Source: Gammaproteobacteria bacterium
GTDB taxonomy: Bacteria > Pseudomonadota > Gammaproteobacteria > Eutrophobiales > Eutrophobiaceae
Direction: 5' to 3'
Assembly: GCA_021773215.1 (NCBI GenBank)
Contig: JAJFKM010000033.1
Location: 1 to 64,000 of the forward strand
Length of the DNA stretch: 64,000 nt
Part shown: positions 53,469-63,659 of the stretch, piece after piece
How the letters are laid out: each line of letters begins with the position of its first letter
Position numbering within the stretch: position 1 is the first letter of the stretch
Notes under the pieces: generated by a model
What the model was told of the DNA's origin: nothing
Seen by the model: the letters and a program-made list of their open reading frames with translations, nothing else
Databases searched by the model: none
Made by a program: the position numbers and the translations under genes

Positions 53469-56400
53469 GTAAGGAGTTCTCCTGCCGCATCCTTGCTTTT
53501 CTTATTGAACAATCGATTACGCATATCATCAGCAATCAAATAGAAACACGGTAAGGTTAATAATATTAGTACTGTAGCAAACAACAATCCAAAACCAAGA
53601 CTAACTGCCATGGGAGACAGGAATGCCGTTTGACCAGTTGCAAAAAAGATCAGCGGCGACACACCGAGGAAAGTTGTGATGGTCGTTAAGATGATCGGCC
53701 TCGCTCGTACCTTGCCTGCTTCAACAATAGCAGTAATCCTGTCGTTTCCTTCACTTCTAAGTCGTTTAATAAAATCCACCATAATAAGTGAGTCGTTAAC
53801 AATGATCCCCGACAAAGCCAACATACCAACGGCTGATAGAAACTGTATATTGTAGCCAAATACGGCATGTCCTATGACAACACCAATGAATCCAAACGGA
53901 ATAGCGAACATAACAACCAGTGGATCAATCAATGATTTAAAAAGTGCCGTCAACATAAAAAATATTACGGCAAGTGCAATTACCAATGCCTGATTCATTC
54001 CTTTGAACGAGTCTGCTGCTCTCTTCTTCTCACCAAGATAGAGTAATGAATAGGGCTTCTTTGCTGTTGTATTACCGAACACATCATTGATTTGTGCAGT
54101 GACAACACTTGGTGTTGTAATCGACGTATCAACATCAGCAGTAATCTTTGCCATGCGTTGTGAATCACGTCGGCGTATTTGATTTAAACCACGACCAATA
54201 CTGATATCTGCTACATCATTCAGGTAAACTGTTTGACCAGTAGCAAGAATGATCGGCAAGCTGTTCAAACTCGTCGATTGTTCGCGCATTGATTCTGGAT
54301 AGATAACACGCACAGGCAAACGTTTTTCTTCCCAGGTAACATGAACTACTTCATTGCCAAGGTAACCACTACGTACAGCACTGGCTAACTCATTCTGAGT
54401 TAAGCCGAGACGTTTGCCACGTTCATTCAATTGATATTTATATTCCAGTTTTCCCGGTTCTTGATCATGCACTACATCGTTTACGCCAGGCATGCGCTTC
54501 ATATAATCACTAATCTCAACGGCAGTTTTATGCAACACATCAAGATCAGTACTGACGATGCCCAATTCAATATCGTCACCTGCTGGCCCCGCATTTGGTT
54601 TCAGGATGCTTAAACGATCTACACCGGGCACTTGTAATAAATCCTTTCTAATTACATTAATGATTTCATCTGCACTTCGTGTCCGTTTACCACTCATATT
54701 AAAGTCAAAACTGACTATGGGTGTCACCCATTCTTCAATAAAGCTAGCAGGTACCGGTTTATGTAAGTCGACAACAAATTGCAAAATATTGCTTCCTGTC
54801 TTACTTCGATTTGGGTCGATGACGCTAACACCAACATTCGTTAATAAAGTAAGTAACTCATCTTTTGTCATGAGCTTATTAACTCTGTCTTCGAGTTCAA
54901 CTGCCAGCTCAAGAGTATCCTCAAGACTGTAAGTATTAGGTGCTTCTATATTGACAAAGAACTGTCCTATTTCCACATCACCAAATAACTGAAAGGGTAA
55001 GCGGGTACTCGCATAAGTAAGACTGATAGCCAAAGCACCAATACTGAGTGTTGCCACAAAATAGCGGTTCATAGCCGACCAATGTAATATTCGAGCGTAT
55101 CTATTTAAAAGATAAGTCCAATTAAATCGTGGTTTCTTTTTTTCAAGCTTTAGGATATGTCCTGCGTGCGAAGGTAATACGACAAAGGCTTCAAGAAGTG
55201 ATCCAACGAGAGCACAACAAACAACAACCGGGATCACTTTTATAAATGCACCTAGAATTCCTCCAATAGCAAACATAGGTAAGAATGCAGCAATGGTCGT
55301 TAATGTTGAAACAACAACAGGCCAGAAGACTTCTTTTGCACCCAATGAAGAGGCTTCCATTGGAGACATCCCCGCTTCAATATGCCGATAAACATTCTCA
55401 GTAACGATGATTGCATCATCAACAATCATTCCCAATACAATCAAGAACGCAAACAACGAGACCATGTTGATTGTGTAATCGAAATAATAAAGCAGGATGA
55501 CGGCGAAGAGGAAAGATACTGGTATTCCAAAAGCGGTGATTGCCGCTATTCGAAAATTCAATAATAGATATAGGGAAATTAAAACAAGTATCAAACCGAT
55601 CAAGCCTGATGATTTCACCAAATTTAAACGCGTTTTTACATAGATAGATGAATCTGTATGATATCCAGCATTAATACTCTCGGGCAGTTCCTCACTAAGC
55701 TCATCAGCCAACGCTCTTATTTTTTCTGAGATACGTATCGTTGATGCCTCAGCTGTCTTGGTAACTGTTAAATTAACCGAGGGCTTCCCATTAAATCGTG
55801 CGTAAGTTTCAGCTTCCTCAAATCGGCGAACTACTTTGGCAACGTGACCCAATTTTAATTCACCACCATTGGCATTCGTGCGCAAGACTATCTGTTCAAT
55901 ATTCTCCGGTTCAGGTTTAACACCTTTCCCTCTTAAACGAATATCACCTTCATTTGATTTTATTGACCCACCAGGTTGATCAACTAGATTGTTTCTAAGC
56001 GCATTATTAACCTGTGTCAGCGGGATATTAAGTGCTGCCAATTCATGTGGATTTATCTCAACCCAGATCTCCCAGTCGCGTTCACCCGCCATACCAACAC
56101 TGGCAACACCTTTAATCTTCTGCATTTTTCTACGGGCTTTTTCTGAATGCTCATACAAGTCAGCTTTGGATAGGTTGCCAAAAAGTGTGAGTGTAATTAC
56201 CGGAAAGCGAGTACGGATACGATTTAATTCTGGTTCTTCAGCTTCATCAGGTAAATCATCAACGCGATCTATTAATGTTCTTGTATCACGCATAAAGTCA
56301 TCGACATTTGAACCTGATTTTAACTTTATATAAATACTGGAAAGACCTTCCTTGCTAGTTGAGTGGATATAATCAATATCCTGACTGTCTTCAAACTCTT

Positions 56401-56605
56401 CTTCGATTGGAAGGGTTACTTGTTGTTCTACTTCTGCTGGCGAGGCACCTTCATATGTAGTTTGTATGCTTATTAAATCCAGATCTACAACTGGAAATAT
56501 TTCCTGGGGTAATCCACGCCAGGCAAACACTCCCATTATTAAAACAATAAAGAGACTTAGATTAATTAATAATGGGTTTTTAAGTGAAAAATGAATGAGT
56601 GGCAT
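53465..56605 (-). CDS. RND-family efflux permease (HAE1-like)
   Basis: The 1046-aa inner-membrane RND permease has 12 TM helices and two large periplasmic loops. The start LINLSLFIVLIMGVFAWRGLP and LPIEEEFEDSQDIDYIHSTS are typical of the HAE1/AcrB superfamily. TM4 bears the proton-relay aspartate pair in LGMIVDDAIIVTENVY. It works with the adaptor encoded upstream; no outer-membrane TolC gene is in the window. Substrate range is unknown. Confidence 0.95.
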   Translation of the reverse strand: MPLIHFSLKNPLLINLSLFIVLIMGVFAWRGLPQEIFPVVDLDLISIQTTYEGASPAEVEQQVTLPIEEEFEDSQDIDYIHSTSKEGLSSIYIKLKSGSNVDDFMRDTRTLIDRVDDLPDEAEEPELNRIRTRFPVITLTLFGNLSKADLYEHSEKARRKMQKIKGVASVGMAGERDWEIWVEINPHELAALNIPLTQVNNALRNNLVDQPGGSIKSNEGDIRLRGKGVKPEPENIEQIVLRTNANGGELKLGHVAKVVRRFEEAETYARFNGKPSVNLTVTKTAEASTIRISEKIRALADELSEELPESINAGYHTDSSIYVKTRLNLVKSSGLIGLILVLISLYLLLNFRIAAITAFGIPVSFLFAVILLYYFDYTINMVSLFAFLIVLGMIVDDAIIVTENVYRHIEAGMSPMEASSLGAKEVFWPVVVSTLTTIAAFLPMFAIGGILGAFIKVIPVVVCCALVGSLLEAFVVLPSHAGHILKLEKKKPRFNWTYLLNRYARILHWSAMNRYFVATLSIGALAISLTYASTRLPFQLFGDVEIGQFFVNIEAPNTYSLEDTLELAVELEDRVNKLMTKDELLTLLTNVGVSVIDPNRSKTGSNILQFVVDLHKPVPASFIEEWVTPIVSFDFNMSGKRTRSADEIINVIRKDLLQVPGVDRLSILKPNAGPAGDDIELGIVSTDLDVLHKTAVEISDYMKRMPGVNDVVHDQEPGKLEYKYQLNERGKRLGLTQNELASAVRSGYLGNEVVHVTWEEKRLPVRVIYPESMREQSTSLNSLPIILATGQTVYLNDVADISIGRGLNQIRRRDSQRMAKITADVDTSITTPSVVTAQINDVFGNTTAKKPYSLLYLGEKKRAADSFKGMNQALVIALAVIFFMLTALFKSLIDPLVVMFAIPFGFIGVVIGHAVFGYNIQFLSAVGMLALSGIIVNDSLIMVDFIKRLRSEGNDRITAIVEAGKVRARPIILTTITTFLGVSPLIFFATGQTAFLSPMAVSLGFGLLFATVLILLTLPCFYLIADDMRNRLFNKKSKDAAGELLT

Positions 56606-56635
56606 GACTAAATATTAAACAGACTTAATTTCTGT

Positions 56636-57772
56636 TTAAGGAATGATAACCGCTTGACCATCAGCCAAACTGGAAACATCCTTGCTAATTATGGTGCTAC
56701 CAGATTCAATTCCGGCAATAACTTGCACATCCTTATATCGCTCAATCAACTTGATTGTTCTTTTAACAGCACGATCATCGATTACTTCAAAAACATAAGA
56801 CTGACCGTCTTCATACAAGATCGCGCTTATAGGAATAACATTTGCGGCTTTATAAAAAGTCCCAGGCAATTGTGCTACGGCTAATTGACCTGCAAACAAT
56901 CCATCTGATGGCAGTCGTATTTTTAATGCATGGGTGTTTGTTTCAGAATCAGGAGCAACAGCTAGCGCGATTATCTGACCTTCTCTTTCATCACTATTGG
57001 TTGATACTTTTATATTCTGACCTAATTGTAGCTGCACAGCTGAAGTCCCGGTAATTTCGAGATTCAAGTCAAGTTTATCAACTTGGACAATCTCAAGTGC
57101 CGCCTGTCCCGGCGAAACATAATCACCGACTTCTACATAAACATCATTAACTGTTCCATCAAATGGAGATATTAATTGAGCGCGTTTGAGGTTTCTCTCT
57201 GCTTTATTGAGACGAGCCTGCTCTATCATCAGGCGAGAGCGGGCTGAATCTACACTATGTTTGAGACGTGCCTCATCTGCTTGTTGTCGATATAGTGCTT
57301 GTAGAGCCTGATCGTAGTTTGATTTTGATGCCAGTGAATCCCGTCCTAGTTTTTTAATCCTGGCGACTTCCTGTTCTTGTAATTCACGCTCTTGTCGCAT
57401 CAATTCCAATAATCGAGAATCTCGTTCGATTGCAGCACGTTCCGTTTTCAAAATAGCTGTCGATTCTTCGACAGCATCAATGAAATCACCCGATTCAATA
57501 CTGAGCATTTGGCCATTTTCTTCAACATACTGACCTGCTTCAACAAAACGTCGATCAATTTGCCCAGAAACTTGAAAATGGAGGCGTGCTTTTCGAGACG
57601 GCTGCAATTTCCCAGTTACTTCTGTGATAGGTTGGATGTCAACTTGCTCCACAATATCGATATTTACCGTGGGTGGTGGCAAAGACTGAAGTTCAGCGTG
57701 GGTACTAGGCCTCGTCCAAAATAAGGCTACTACTATCAGTATCGAAACCGTGCTTGTAAAGAGTATTCTCAT
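56636..57772 (-). CDS. RND periplasmic adaptor (membrane fusion protein)
   Basis: The 378-aa adaptor has an N-terminal membrane/signal segment (ILFTSTVSILIVVALFW), a lipoyl half motif around residue 80, a long alpha-hairpin (ESTAILKTERAAIERDSRLL to RLMIEQARLNKAERNLKR), the second lipoyl half with SPFDGTVNDVYVEVGDYVS, then beta-barrel and membrane-proximal domains. It lies 30 bases upstream of the permease gene. Operon partners SDR and MBL enzymes may act on the exported compound. Confidence 0.94.
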   Translation of the reverse strand: MRILFTSTVSILIVVALFWTRPSTHAELQSLPPPTVNIDIVEQVDIQPITEVTGKLQPSRKARLHFQVSGQIDRRFVEAGQYVEENGQMLSIESGDFIDAVEESTAILKTERAAIERDSRLLELMRQERELQEQEVARIKKLGRDSLASKSNYDQALQALYRQQADEARLKHSVDSARSRLMIEQARLNKAERNLKRAQLISPFDGTVNDVYVEVGDYVSPGQAALEIVQVDKLDLNLEITGTSAVQLQLGQNIKVSTNSDEREGQIIALAVAPDSETNTHALKIRLPSDGLFAGQLAVAQLPGTFYKAANVIPISAILYEDGQSYVFEVIDDRAVKRTIKLIERYKDVQVIAGIESGSTIISKDVSSLADGQAVIIP

Positions 57773-57927
57773 CAGATTGATTTTGTTTAGATCCGCTTAA
57801 TTTTAACCAAAAACAGCTGCAATTAAGTCTTCGACAATGATATTGAATAAAAATTTGAAGATAAAACCATTGTATGCGATTTTAGACTCTATAAACTAGA
57901 CATATAATTATAAATACACGGAACGGA

Positions 57928-60219
57928 ATGAAGCTTGTACTGAACAAAATAGTCGCAGCATGTGGTGTCGGTATGCTAACGATCGGACTGACACAGGGGG
58001 CATTTGCTGAAGTACTGGGCGGCGATTATAGCAGTTTGCTCTGCCCGATATCGCTGGGAATTCCTGAAAGACCCTATGTTGATGCCGAATTATCCGAGGG
58101 CGATACTTTCATGACCGCCGACGAAGCAGACCTAATCGAGCATGGAATTTCTACTCTAACGGGTAATGCTGAAATAACTCGAGATTTACAACAAGTCACC
58201 GCAGATAAAATCATATATAACGAACCGAAGGATACTGCAGATTTAAGAGGTGGCGTTAACTATTGGGATGCCGATCTGTTTCTGAACAGTAACGATGCCT
58301 TTTTAAAATTTGATAATGGGGTCGGTGAATTTTCCTCTGCGGACTATATTTTAAAGGAGAGTCGTGGCAGAGGTAAGGCTGAAAAACTAGTGCTAGATAT
58401 AGGCACCCGAACGGATATGGAGAAGTTGGAATATACGACTTGCGACCCAGAAGATCAATTTTGGAATTTTAGCGCCAGCAGCCTCACTCTAGACCATGAA
58501 GAAAATTACGGTAAGGCAAGAAATGTCATCCTAAAAATTAAAGATGTCCCGGTATTCTATACCCCTTATATGTCCTTTCCACTCAGTAAAGAGCGCAAAA
58601 GTGGGTTTCTGGCTCCAAGTTACGGTAATACCAATAGAAATGGATTTGAGTTTCGTACACCTTATTATTGGAATATCAAACCCAATATGGACGCAACAAT
58701 TACACCTCGTTTATTGACCGATAGTGGTGTTATGGCCATGGGTGAATTTCGCTATTTATATAGTCGTGGTAGCGGCGCAATAAATGCTGAGTACTTACCT
58801 AGCGATAATGGGAGAGGTGATACACACAGAAACTTTATTGACCTAGAACTTAACCAACAGTTTGCAAGTACTGGTAATTTATTCGCCACTTATAGCAGAG
58901 TATCAGATAAATTTTATTTTGAAGATTTTGGCAGTCAACTAAGTGTAACCAGCACCTCTTTTCTTGAACAACGAGCAGACATAACTTATTCAGGTACAAA
59001 TTGGAACTTATTAACGCGTGTTCAAAACTTTCAAACTGTAAACCGTAGTATTCCAAACTCCTCTAGACCTTATAAACGCTTACCTCAATTTGTTTTTAAC
59101 TATTATAGTCCTGTTAGAAATAACGAGATTAATTATGGATTAAGCAGTGAAGCTGTCTACTTTGATAGAGGAAATAACATTGTTATCACTAATGGTATCG
59201 CTTCTAATACTAATGTAAACGGCTTACGACTAGCCCTGAATCCATATATAAGTTTCCCAATGTCTACCCAAGCTTTTTTCTTAAAACCAAAACTAAAGCT
59301 TAATTACACGCGATATGCCTTGGAAGACAATGCACTGTTTAAATCCAGTCCTGATCGATTGCTACCCAGCTTCAGCCTGGATAGCGGCATCTTTTTAGAG
59401 AGAGATCTTAATCTATTCAAAACTGATTTTATACAAACACTTGAGCCTCGTTTATTCTATTTATTTACTCCACATGATGGACAAACAGACTTACCTGTGT
59501 TCGACACTGGGCAGTATAGTACTTCATTCGCTTCTTTATTTTATGAAGATCGATTCAGCAGCACAGATCGTATGGGCGATGCAAATCAAATGACCTGGGC
59601 TGTCACCTCTCAATTAATAGAGCAAGATTCGGGACAAAGTGTTGGTTCCCTTAGTCTTGGTCAGATAGTCTATTTTCGTGACCAAGAAGTGACTCTTCCA
59701 GGTGGTTCAGAAAGAGGCCATGCAACTTCATCATTCATTGCTGCATTTAATGCCAGCATTTTTAAAAATGTCTGGACCAGTGGTGATTTTCAATGGAATC
59801 CAAATACTTCTAATGGTACTGAAAGAATCACTCTACAAACTACATACAGCCCTATTGCTAATAAAAGAATAAACCTAGCCTATCGTGTTGTTAGAAGTAA
59901 TAATTTTAATTATGTTGGAGTAGATATAGAACAAAGTGATGTTTCTTTCATTTGGCCTATCATAAATAACTGGAGTGTTGTCGGACGCTGGAATTATGCT
60001 ATTCCAGAAGGTCGTACATTGGAATTGTTCGGTGGCGTTCAATATGAAGATTGTTGCTGGGGTGTTAGAGCAGTTGCTAGACGTTTCGTAACAAATATCG
60101 ATGGCGAATCCGATACTGGCATATTCTTACAAATGGAACTAAAAGGACTGGCGGGAATAGGTAAAAAGACAGTAGACTTCCTAAAACAACAGATCCCCGG
60201 TTACCAGAGTGAATTTTAG
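57928..60219 (+). CDS. lptD: LPS-assembly outer-membrane protein LptD
   Basis: LptD inserts LPS into the outer leaflet with LptE. The 763-aa precursor has a signal peptide ending GAFA, an N-terminal OstA domain (LIEHGISTLTGNAEITRDL) and a C-terminal barrel. Four cysteines in the E. coli pattern are present: one in LLCPIS near 39, one in TTCDPED near 173 and the CC pair in YEDCCWGV near 723, so the essential interdomain disulfides should form. It starts the lptD-surA-pdxA-rsmA run. Confidence 0.96.
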   Translation: MKLVLNKIVAACGVGMLTIGLTQGAFAEVLGGDYSSLLCPISLGIPERPYVDAELSEGDTFMTADEADLIEHGISTLTGNAEITRDLQQVTADKIIYNEPKDTADLRGGVNYWDADLFLNSNDAFLKFDNGVGEFSSADYILKESRGRGKAEKLVLDIGTRTDMEKLEYTTCDPEDQFWNFSASSLTLDHEENYGKARNVILKIKDVPVFYTPYMSFPLSKERKSGFLAPSYGNTNRNGFEFRTPYYWNIKPNMDATITPRLLTDSGVMAMGEFRYLYSRGSGAINAEYLPSDNGRGDTHRNFIDLELNQQFASTGNLFATYSRVSDKFYFEDFGSQLSVTSTSFLEQRADITYSGTNWNLLTRVQNFQTVNRSIPNSSRPYKRLPQFVFNYYSPVRNNEINYGLSSEAVYFDRGNNIVITNGIASNTNVNGLRLALNPYISFPMSTQAFFLKPKLKLNYTRYALEDNALFKSSPDRLLPSFSLDSGIFLERDLNLFKTDFIQTLEPRLFYLFTPHDGQTDLPVFDTGQYSTSFASLFYEDRFSSTDRMGDANQMTWAVTSQLIEQDSGQSVGSLSLGQIVYFRDQEVTLPGGSERGHATSSFIAAFNASIFKNVWTSGDFQWNPNTSNGTERITLQTTYSPIANKRINLAYRVVRSNNFNYVGVDIEQSDVSFIWPIINNWSVVGRWNYAIPEGRTLELFGGVQYEDCCWGVRAVARRFVTNIDGESDTGIFLQMELKGLAGIGKKTVDFLKQQIPGYQSEF

Positions 60220-61519
60220 ACTATCTCAGATTAAACCCCAGCATTATATGTTGGGGTTACTTGCCCTATTGTTAATACAGTCAAATAGTCATGCCTATGT
60301 ACCACTTGATCGTATTGTTGCCATCGTCAATGACGATGTGATTATGCAAAGTGAATTGGAAACAAAGATACGGACTGTACGAGGTCAATTACAGCAACAA
60401 GGGACTCAATTACCCCCCGCATCTATTCTCGAGCGTCAGGTATTGGATAAAATGGTTCAAACCCGTATCCAATTACAAATAGCTCAAAGAAGCGGCGTCA
60501 AGGTAGATGACGAGTCGCTAAATAGAACTATCAGTAATATCGCCGCCGAAAACCAAGTATCATTAAGTCAATTTCGCGAGATCCTTGAAAAGGATGGGTA
60601 TAACTATGAACAATTTCGAGAAGACATCCGAAATGAAATAACATTGAGCCAGTTACGCAAACGGCAAGTTGAAAACCGAATTATTGTCACTGAAAAAGAA
60701 ATTGATAACTTTCTAACAAATCAGGAATTCCAGGGAACGACTCAAACCGAAATACAAATCTCTCACATATTATTAGCATTACCTTCCGAAGCAACATCAG
60801 ATGAAATTGCACAAGTACGTCAAGTTGCAAACCAAGTTCGTGAAGATCTTCTATCCGGCGCAGATTTTACCGATACTGCAAAAACTATTTCTGATGGAGG
60901 AAATGCAGAAAGTGGTGGCGATTTAGGCTGGCGTAAATTGGAAGATGTGCCATCGTTATTCGCTGACTATATCCCCGACATGGAAAAAGGTGATATCAGT
61001 GAATTAATTCAAAGTCCCAGTGGTTTTCATATTATTAAAATATCTGATATTAGAAGTGATGAGAAAAATATCGTCCAGCAAACGCATGCAAGACATATAT
61101 TAATAAAACCAGGTGATCTAATTAATAGCACACAAGCACGCGATAAAGCGGAAAAATTAAAGGTTCGCATCGAAAACGGTGATGACTTTGCATTATTAGC
61201 TAAAGGTAACTCTGACGATCCAGGAAGTGCTATTAAAGGAGGAGATCTAGGTTGGCAATCACCCGGTGCTCTAGTGCCGGAATTTCAAAAAATGATGGAT
61301 CTTATGGAACCGGGGCAAGTTAGCAAACCTTTTAAAACTGATTATGGATGGCATATCCTTGAGGTGCTTGAACGTCGAGAATATGATAACAGCGAAAGCG
61401 TTAAACGTGGTAAGGCCAGATTTGCTATTAGAAATCGAAAACTAGAAGAGGCCATGCAAAACTGGGCTAGACAACTTCGAGATGAAGCCTATGTCGAATA
61501 TCGACTAGATGAAATATGA
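60209..61519 (+). CDS. surA: Periplasmic chaperone/isomerase SurA (GTG start)
   Basis: SurA escorts outer-membrane proteins such as LptD. The 436-aa precursor starts at GTG 60209, overlapping lptD by 11 bases, with a signal peptide (MLGLLALLLIQSNSHA). The SurA N domain shows YVPLDRIVAIVNDDVIMQSEL. Two parvulin domains follow (ISHILLALPSEATSDE and HARHILIKPGDLINST), and a C-terminal helix completes the chaperone domain. Catalytic residues appear more typical of the second parvulin. Confidence 0.96.
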   Translation: MNFRLSQIKPQHYMLGLLALLLIQSNSHAYVPLDRIVAIVNDDVIMQSELETKIRTVRGQLQQQGTQLPPASILERQVLDKMVQTRIQLQIAQRSGVKVDDESLNRTISNIAAENQVSLSQFREILEKDGYNYEQFREDIRNEITLSQLRKRQVENRIIVTEKEIDNFLTNQEFQGTTQTEIQISHILLALPSEATSDEIAQVRQVANQVREDLLSGADFTDTAKTISDGGNAESGGDLGWRKLEDVPSLFADYIPDMEKGDISELIQSPSGFHIIKISDIRSDEKNIVQQTHARHILIKPGDLINSTQARDKAEKLKVRIENGDDFALLAKGNSDDPGSAIKGGDLGWQSPGALVPEFQKMMDLMEPGQVSKPFKTDYGWHILEVLERREYDNSESVKRGKARFAIRNRKLEEAMQNWARQLRDEAYVEYRLDEI

Positions 61520-62555
61520 GAAAAAAAAACCGCGTATTTTAGTGTCAAGCGGTGAACCTGCTGGAATTGGTCCCGATTTAATAATAAAACTGGCTCAAAT
61601 TAATCATCAAAATGATCTGACAATTATTGGTGATCCTGATCTACTTATAGATCGTGCAAAGACATTATCTCTCCCTTTAGAGGTTTACTCGGTATCAAAT
61701 ACTGATAATTCGCAACATTCATATAAGCCTAAAACAATAAACGTCATACCGGTTAAATTAAATACGGCTTGTATTCCTGGCACTCTGGATATCCGTAACG
61801 CAAATTATGTTCTTGAATTACTTGATATTGCGTCTCATGAATGTTTATCAAAAAAGTATGATGCTATTGTTACCGGCCCCATACAAAAATCTATAATTAA
61901 TGATGCTGGGATAAATTTTAGTGGCCACACCGAATATTTTTCGAAGCGATGTGGTGGTGCGTTACCTGTAATGTTGCTTACTTGTCCGGAATTGCGCGTA
62001 GCACTGGTTACAACTCATTTAGCCTTGCGCGATGTCCCTGATGCAATAACGCCAGAAAGAGTTGAGAAGACGATTCGTATTGTTATAGATGAGATGCAGC
62101 GACGATTTGGTATAAAACATCCTAGAATTACTGTTTGCGGCTTGAACCCACACGCTGGCGAAAGTGGCCATCTTGGAACCGAAGAAATCACAATAATCTC
62201 ACCTGTAATAAACAAATATAAACAACAAGGACACGCAATCACAGGACCTTTACCCGCAGATACGGCCTTTAGAACTGATATCCGCGACAACACAGACGTG
62301 TTTATTTGTATGTACCATGATCAGGGACTACCAGTCCTGAAAACACTTGGTTTTGGGGAAGCCGTCAATATCACTCTTGGCCTTCCCATTATCAGAACAT
62401 CAGTGGATCACGGCACGGCTCTTGAGCTTGCCGGGACAGGCAAAGCCGAATGTGACAGTCTATTAGCCGCGATAAATATGGCAAATGAATTAGCACGACA
62501 TCAGTTAAAGTCAGCAGACTTAGTCACTACATCTGAAACTGTATATGAGCCCTGA
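61509..62555 (+). CDS. pdxA: 4-hydroxythreonine-4-phosphate dehydrogenase PdxA
   Basis: PdxA oxidises 4-phosphohydroxy-L-threonine in the pyridoxal phosphate pathway. The 348-aa enzyme shows SSGEPAGIGPDLI at the start and zinc/metal-binding histidines in FSGHTEYFSKRC, LNPHAGESGHLG and MYHDQGLPVLKT. It overlaps surA and rsmA by 11 bases each, in the conserved surA-pdxA-rsmA order. Confidence 0.97.
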   Translation: MKYEKKKPRILVSSGEPAGIGPDLIIKLAQINHQNDLTIIGDPDLLIDRAKTLSLPLEVYSVSNTDNSQHSYKPKTINVIPVKLNTACIPGTLDIRNANYVLELLDIASHECLSKKYDAIVTGPIQKSIINDAGINFSGHTEYFSKRCGGALPVMLLTCPELRVALVTTHLALRDVPDAITPERVEKTIRIVIDEMQRRFGIKHPRITVCGLNPHAGESGHLGTEEITIISPVINKYKQQGHAITGPLPADTAFRTDIRDNTDVFICMYHDQGLPVLKTLGFGEAVNITLGLPIIRTSVDHGTALELAGTGKAECDSLLAAINMANELARHQLKSADLVTTSETVYEP

Positions 62556-63345
62556 TAATCATCGTGCTCGAAAGCGTTTCGGTCAGAACTTCTTACATGA
62601 CCAGACTATAATTCAGCGTATCGTTGATACCATCAATCCTCAAGAACATGAGCATATTATCGAAATTGGTCCTGGAAAAGGTGCGCTCACATCACCTTTA
62701 CTTAACCGTGTAGACAAACTCAATGTTATTGAAATAGACAAAGATCTCGCTGCTGCTTTAAGGACTAACTTTGATGTTGAAAAATATTTAACGGTCCATG
62801 AGACAGATGCGTTAACTATGGATTTCAATTCATTTGACCATACTGATTTACGCATTGTAGGAAATCTACCCTATAACATCAGCACACCTATTTTGTTTCA
62901 TCTATTAAAATACCGAGAACGTATTAAAGACATGACATTCATGTTGCAAAAAGAGCTTGTCGATCGAATATGTGCGAATAGTGGAAATAAACAATATGGG
63001 CGCTTATCAATTATGCTGCAATATTATTGCGATGTAGAGTCGCTTTTTGTCGTTAAACCAGAGGCATTCACGCCCAGCCCAAAGGTTGATTCAGCAATTG
63101 TAAAATTAACCCCCTTGTCACAACCAAGGTATGAGCTTTCAGATCATGAGAGTCTAAAAATCATTGTTAGAGAATCTTTTTCACAGCGACGAAAGACCAT
63201 ACGAAATGCACTAAGAAAATACCTGGATGAATCAACCATTAGAAATGCTGGTGTTGCGCCAGAAAATCGTGCTGAAAATTTAGAGATTTCCGACTTTGTA
63301 ACACTCGCTAATTGTTACCATCATATGAAAATCAACACCTTATAA
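62545..63345 (+). CDS. rsmA: 16S rRNA A1518/A1519 dimethyltransferase RsmA (KsgA)
   Basis: The 266-aa RsmA dimethylates two adjacent adenosines of 16S helix 45 in late 30S maturation. HRARKRFGQNFLHDQTII is the family N-terminus, IIEIGPGKGALTSPLL the SAM site and the catalytic NLPY is in VGNLPYNIST. Length is standard. No apaG/apaH follows, which usually continues this operon; instead there is an AT-rich gap. Confidence 0.97.
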   Translation: MSPDNHRARKRFGQNFLHDQTIIQRIVDTINPQEHEHIIEIGPGKGALTSPLLNRVDKLNVIEIDKDLAAALRTNFDVEKYLTVHETDALTMDFNSFDHTDLRIVGNLPYNISTPILFHLLKYRERIKDMTFMLQKELVDRICANSGNKQYGRLSIMLQYYCDVESLFVVKPEAFTPSPKVDSAIVKLTPLSQPRYELSDHESLKIIVRESFSQRRKTIRNALRKYLDESTIRNAGVAPENRAENLEISDFVTLANCYHHMKINTL

Positions 63346-63659
63346 ACCTGTGGATAACTCTGTGAATGTTTTCTAGTCAAATTACCGACACTGACCGCTG
63401 ATTAATAAATAAAAATCATCTTGAATATTACAATAGAACATTAATTTATATAATATTCATAGGCTTACACGTATTCTATAGGCTTTCAGGCGTATTGACC
63501 GTATTTTCCATTCATGACCTGTCTACATCATTAAAATCTGTGCATAAATTTTAAATGTAAGCGAATTTGTAGTAATAAAATACAGCAGGTGACGTCCAAG
63601 TAAGTATTCACAGACCTGCTCTGCTTTTTCATCTCTATAGTTTATACTCAGCCGTCGTC
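63346..63659. other. AT-rich spacer with DnaA-type boxes
   Basis: No gene is seen in these 314 bases. Two perfect matches to the DnaA box TTAT-N-CACA lie on the minus strand: TTATCCACA at 63349-63357 and TTATGCACA at 63539-63547. GTATTCACA at 63604-63612 on the plus strand differs by one base. The centre (63401-63470) is very AT-rich. A weak inverted repeat AGCAGGT/ACCTGCT (63584-63590 and 63614-63620) followed by CTGCTTTTTC could terminate rsmA. A TATACT near 63641 might be the -10 for the TRAP gene. Confidence 0.5.

Noticed and set aside
63346-63659. Calling the DnaA-box spacer a chromosomal origin
   Set aside because: Only two perfect boxes, no clear 13-mer array, and none of the usual oriC neighbour genes; kept only as a DnaA-site observation.
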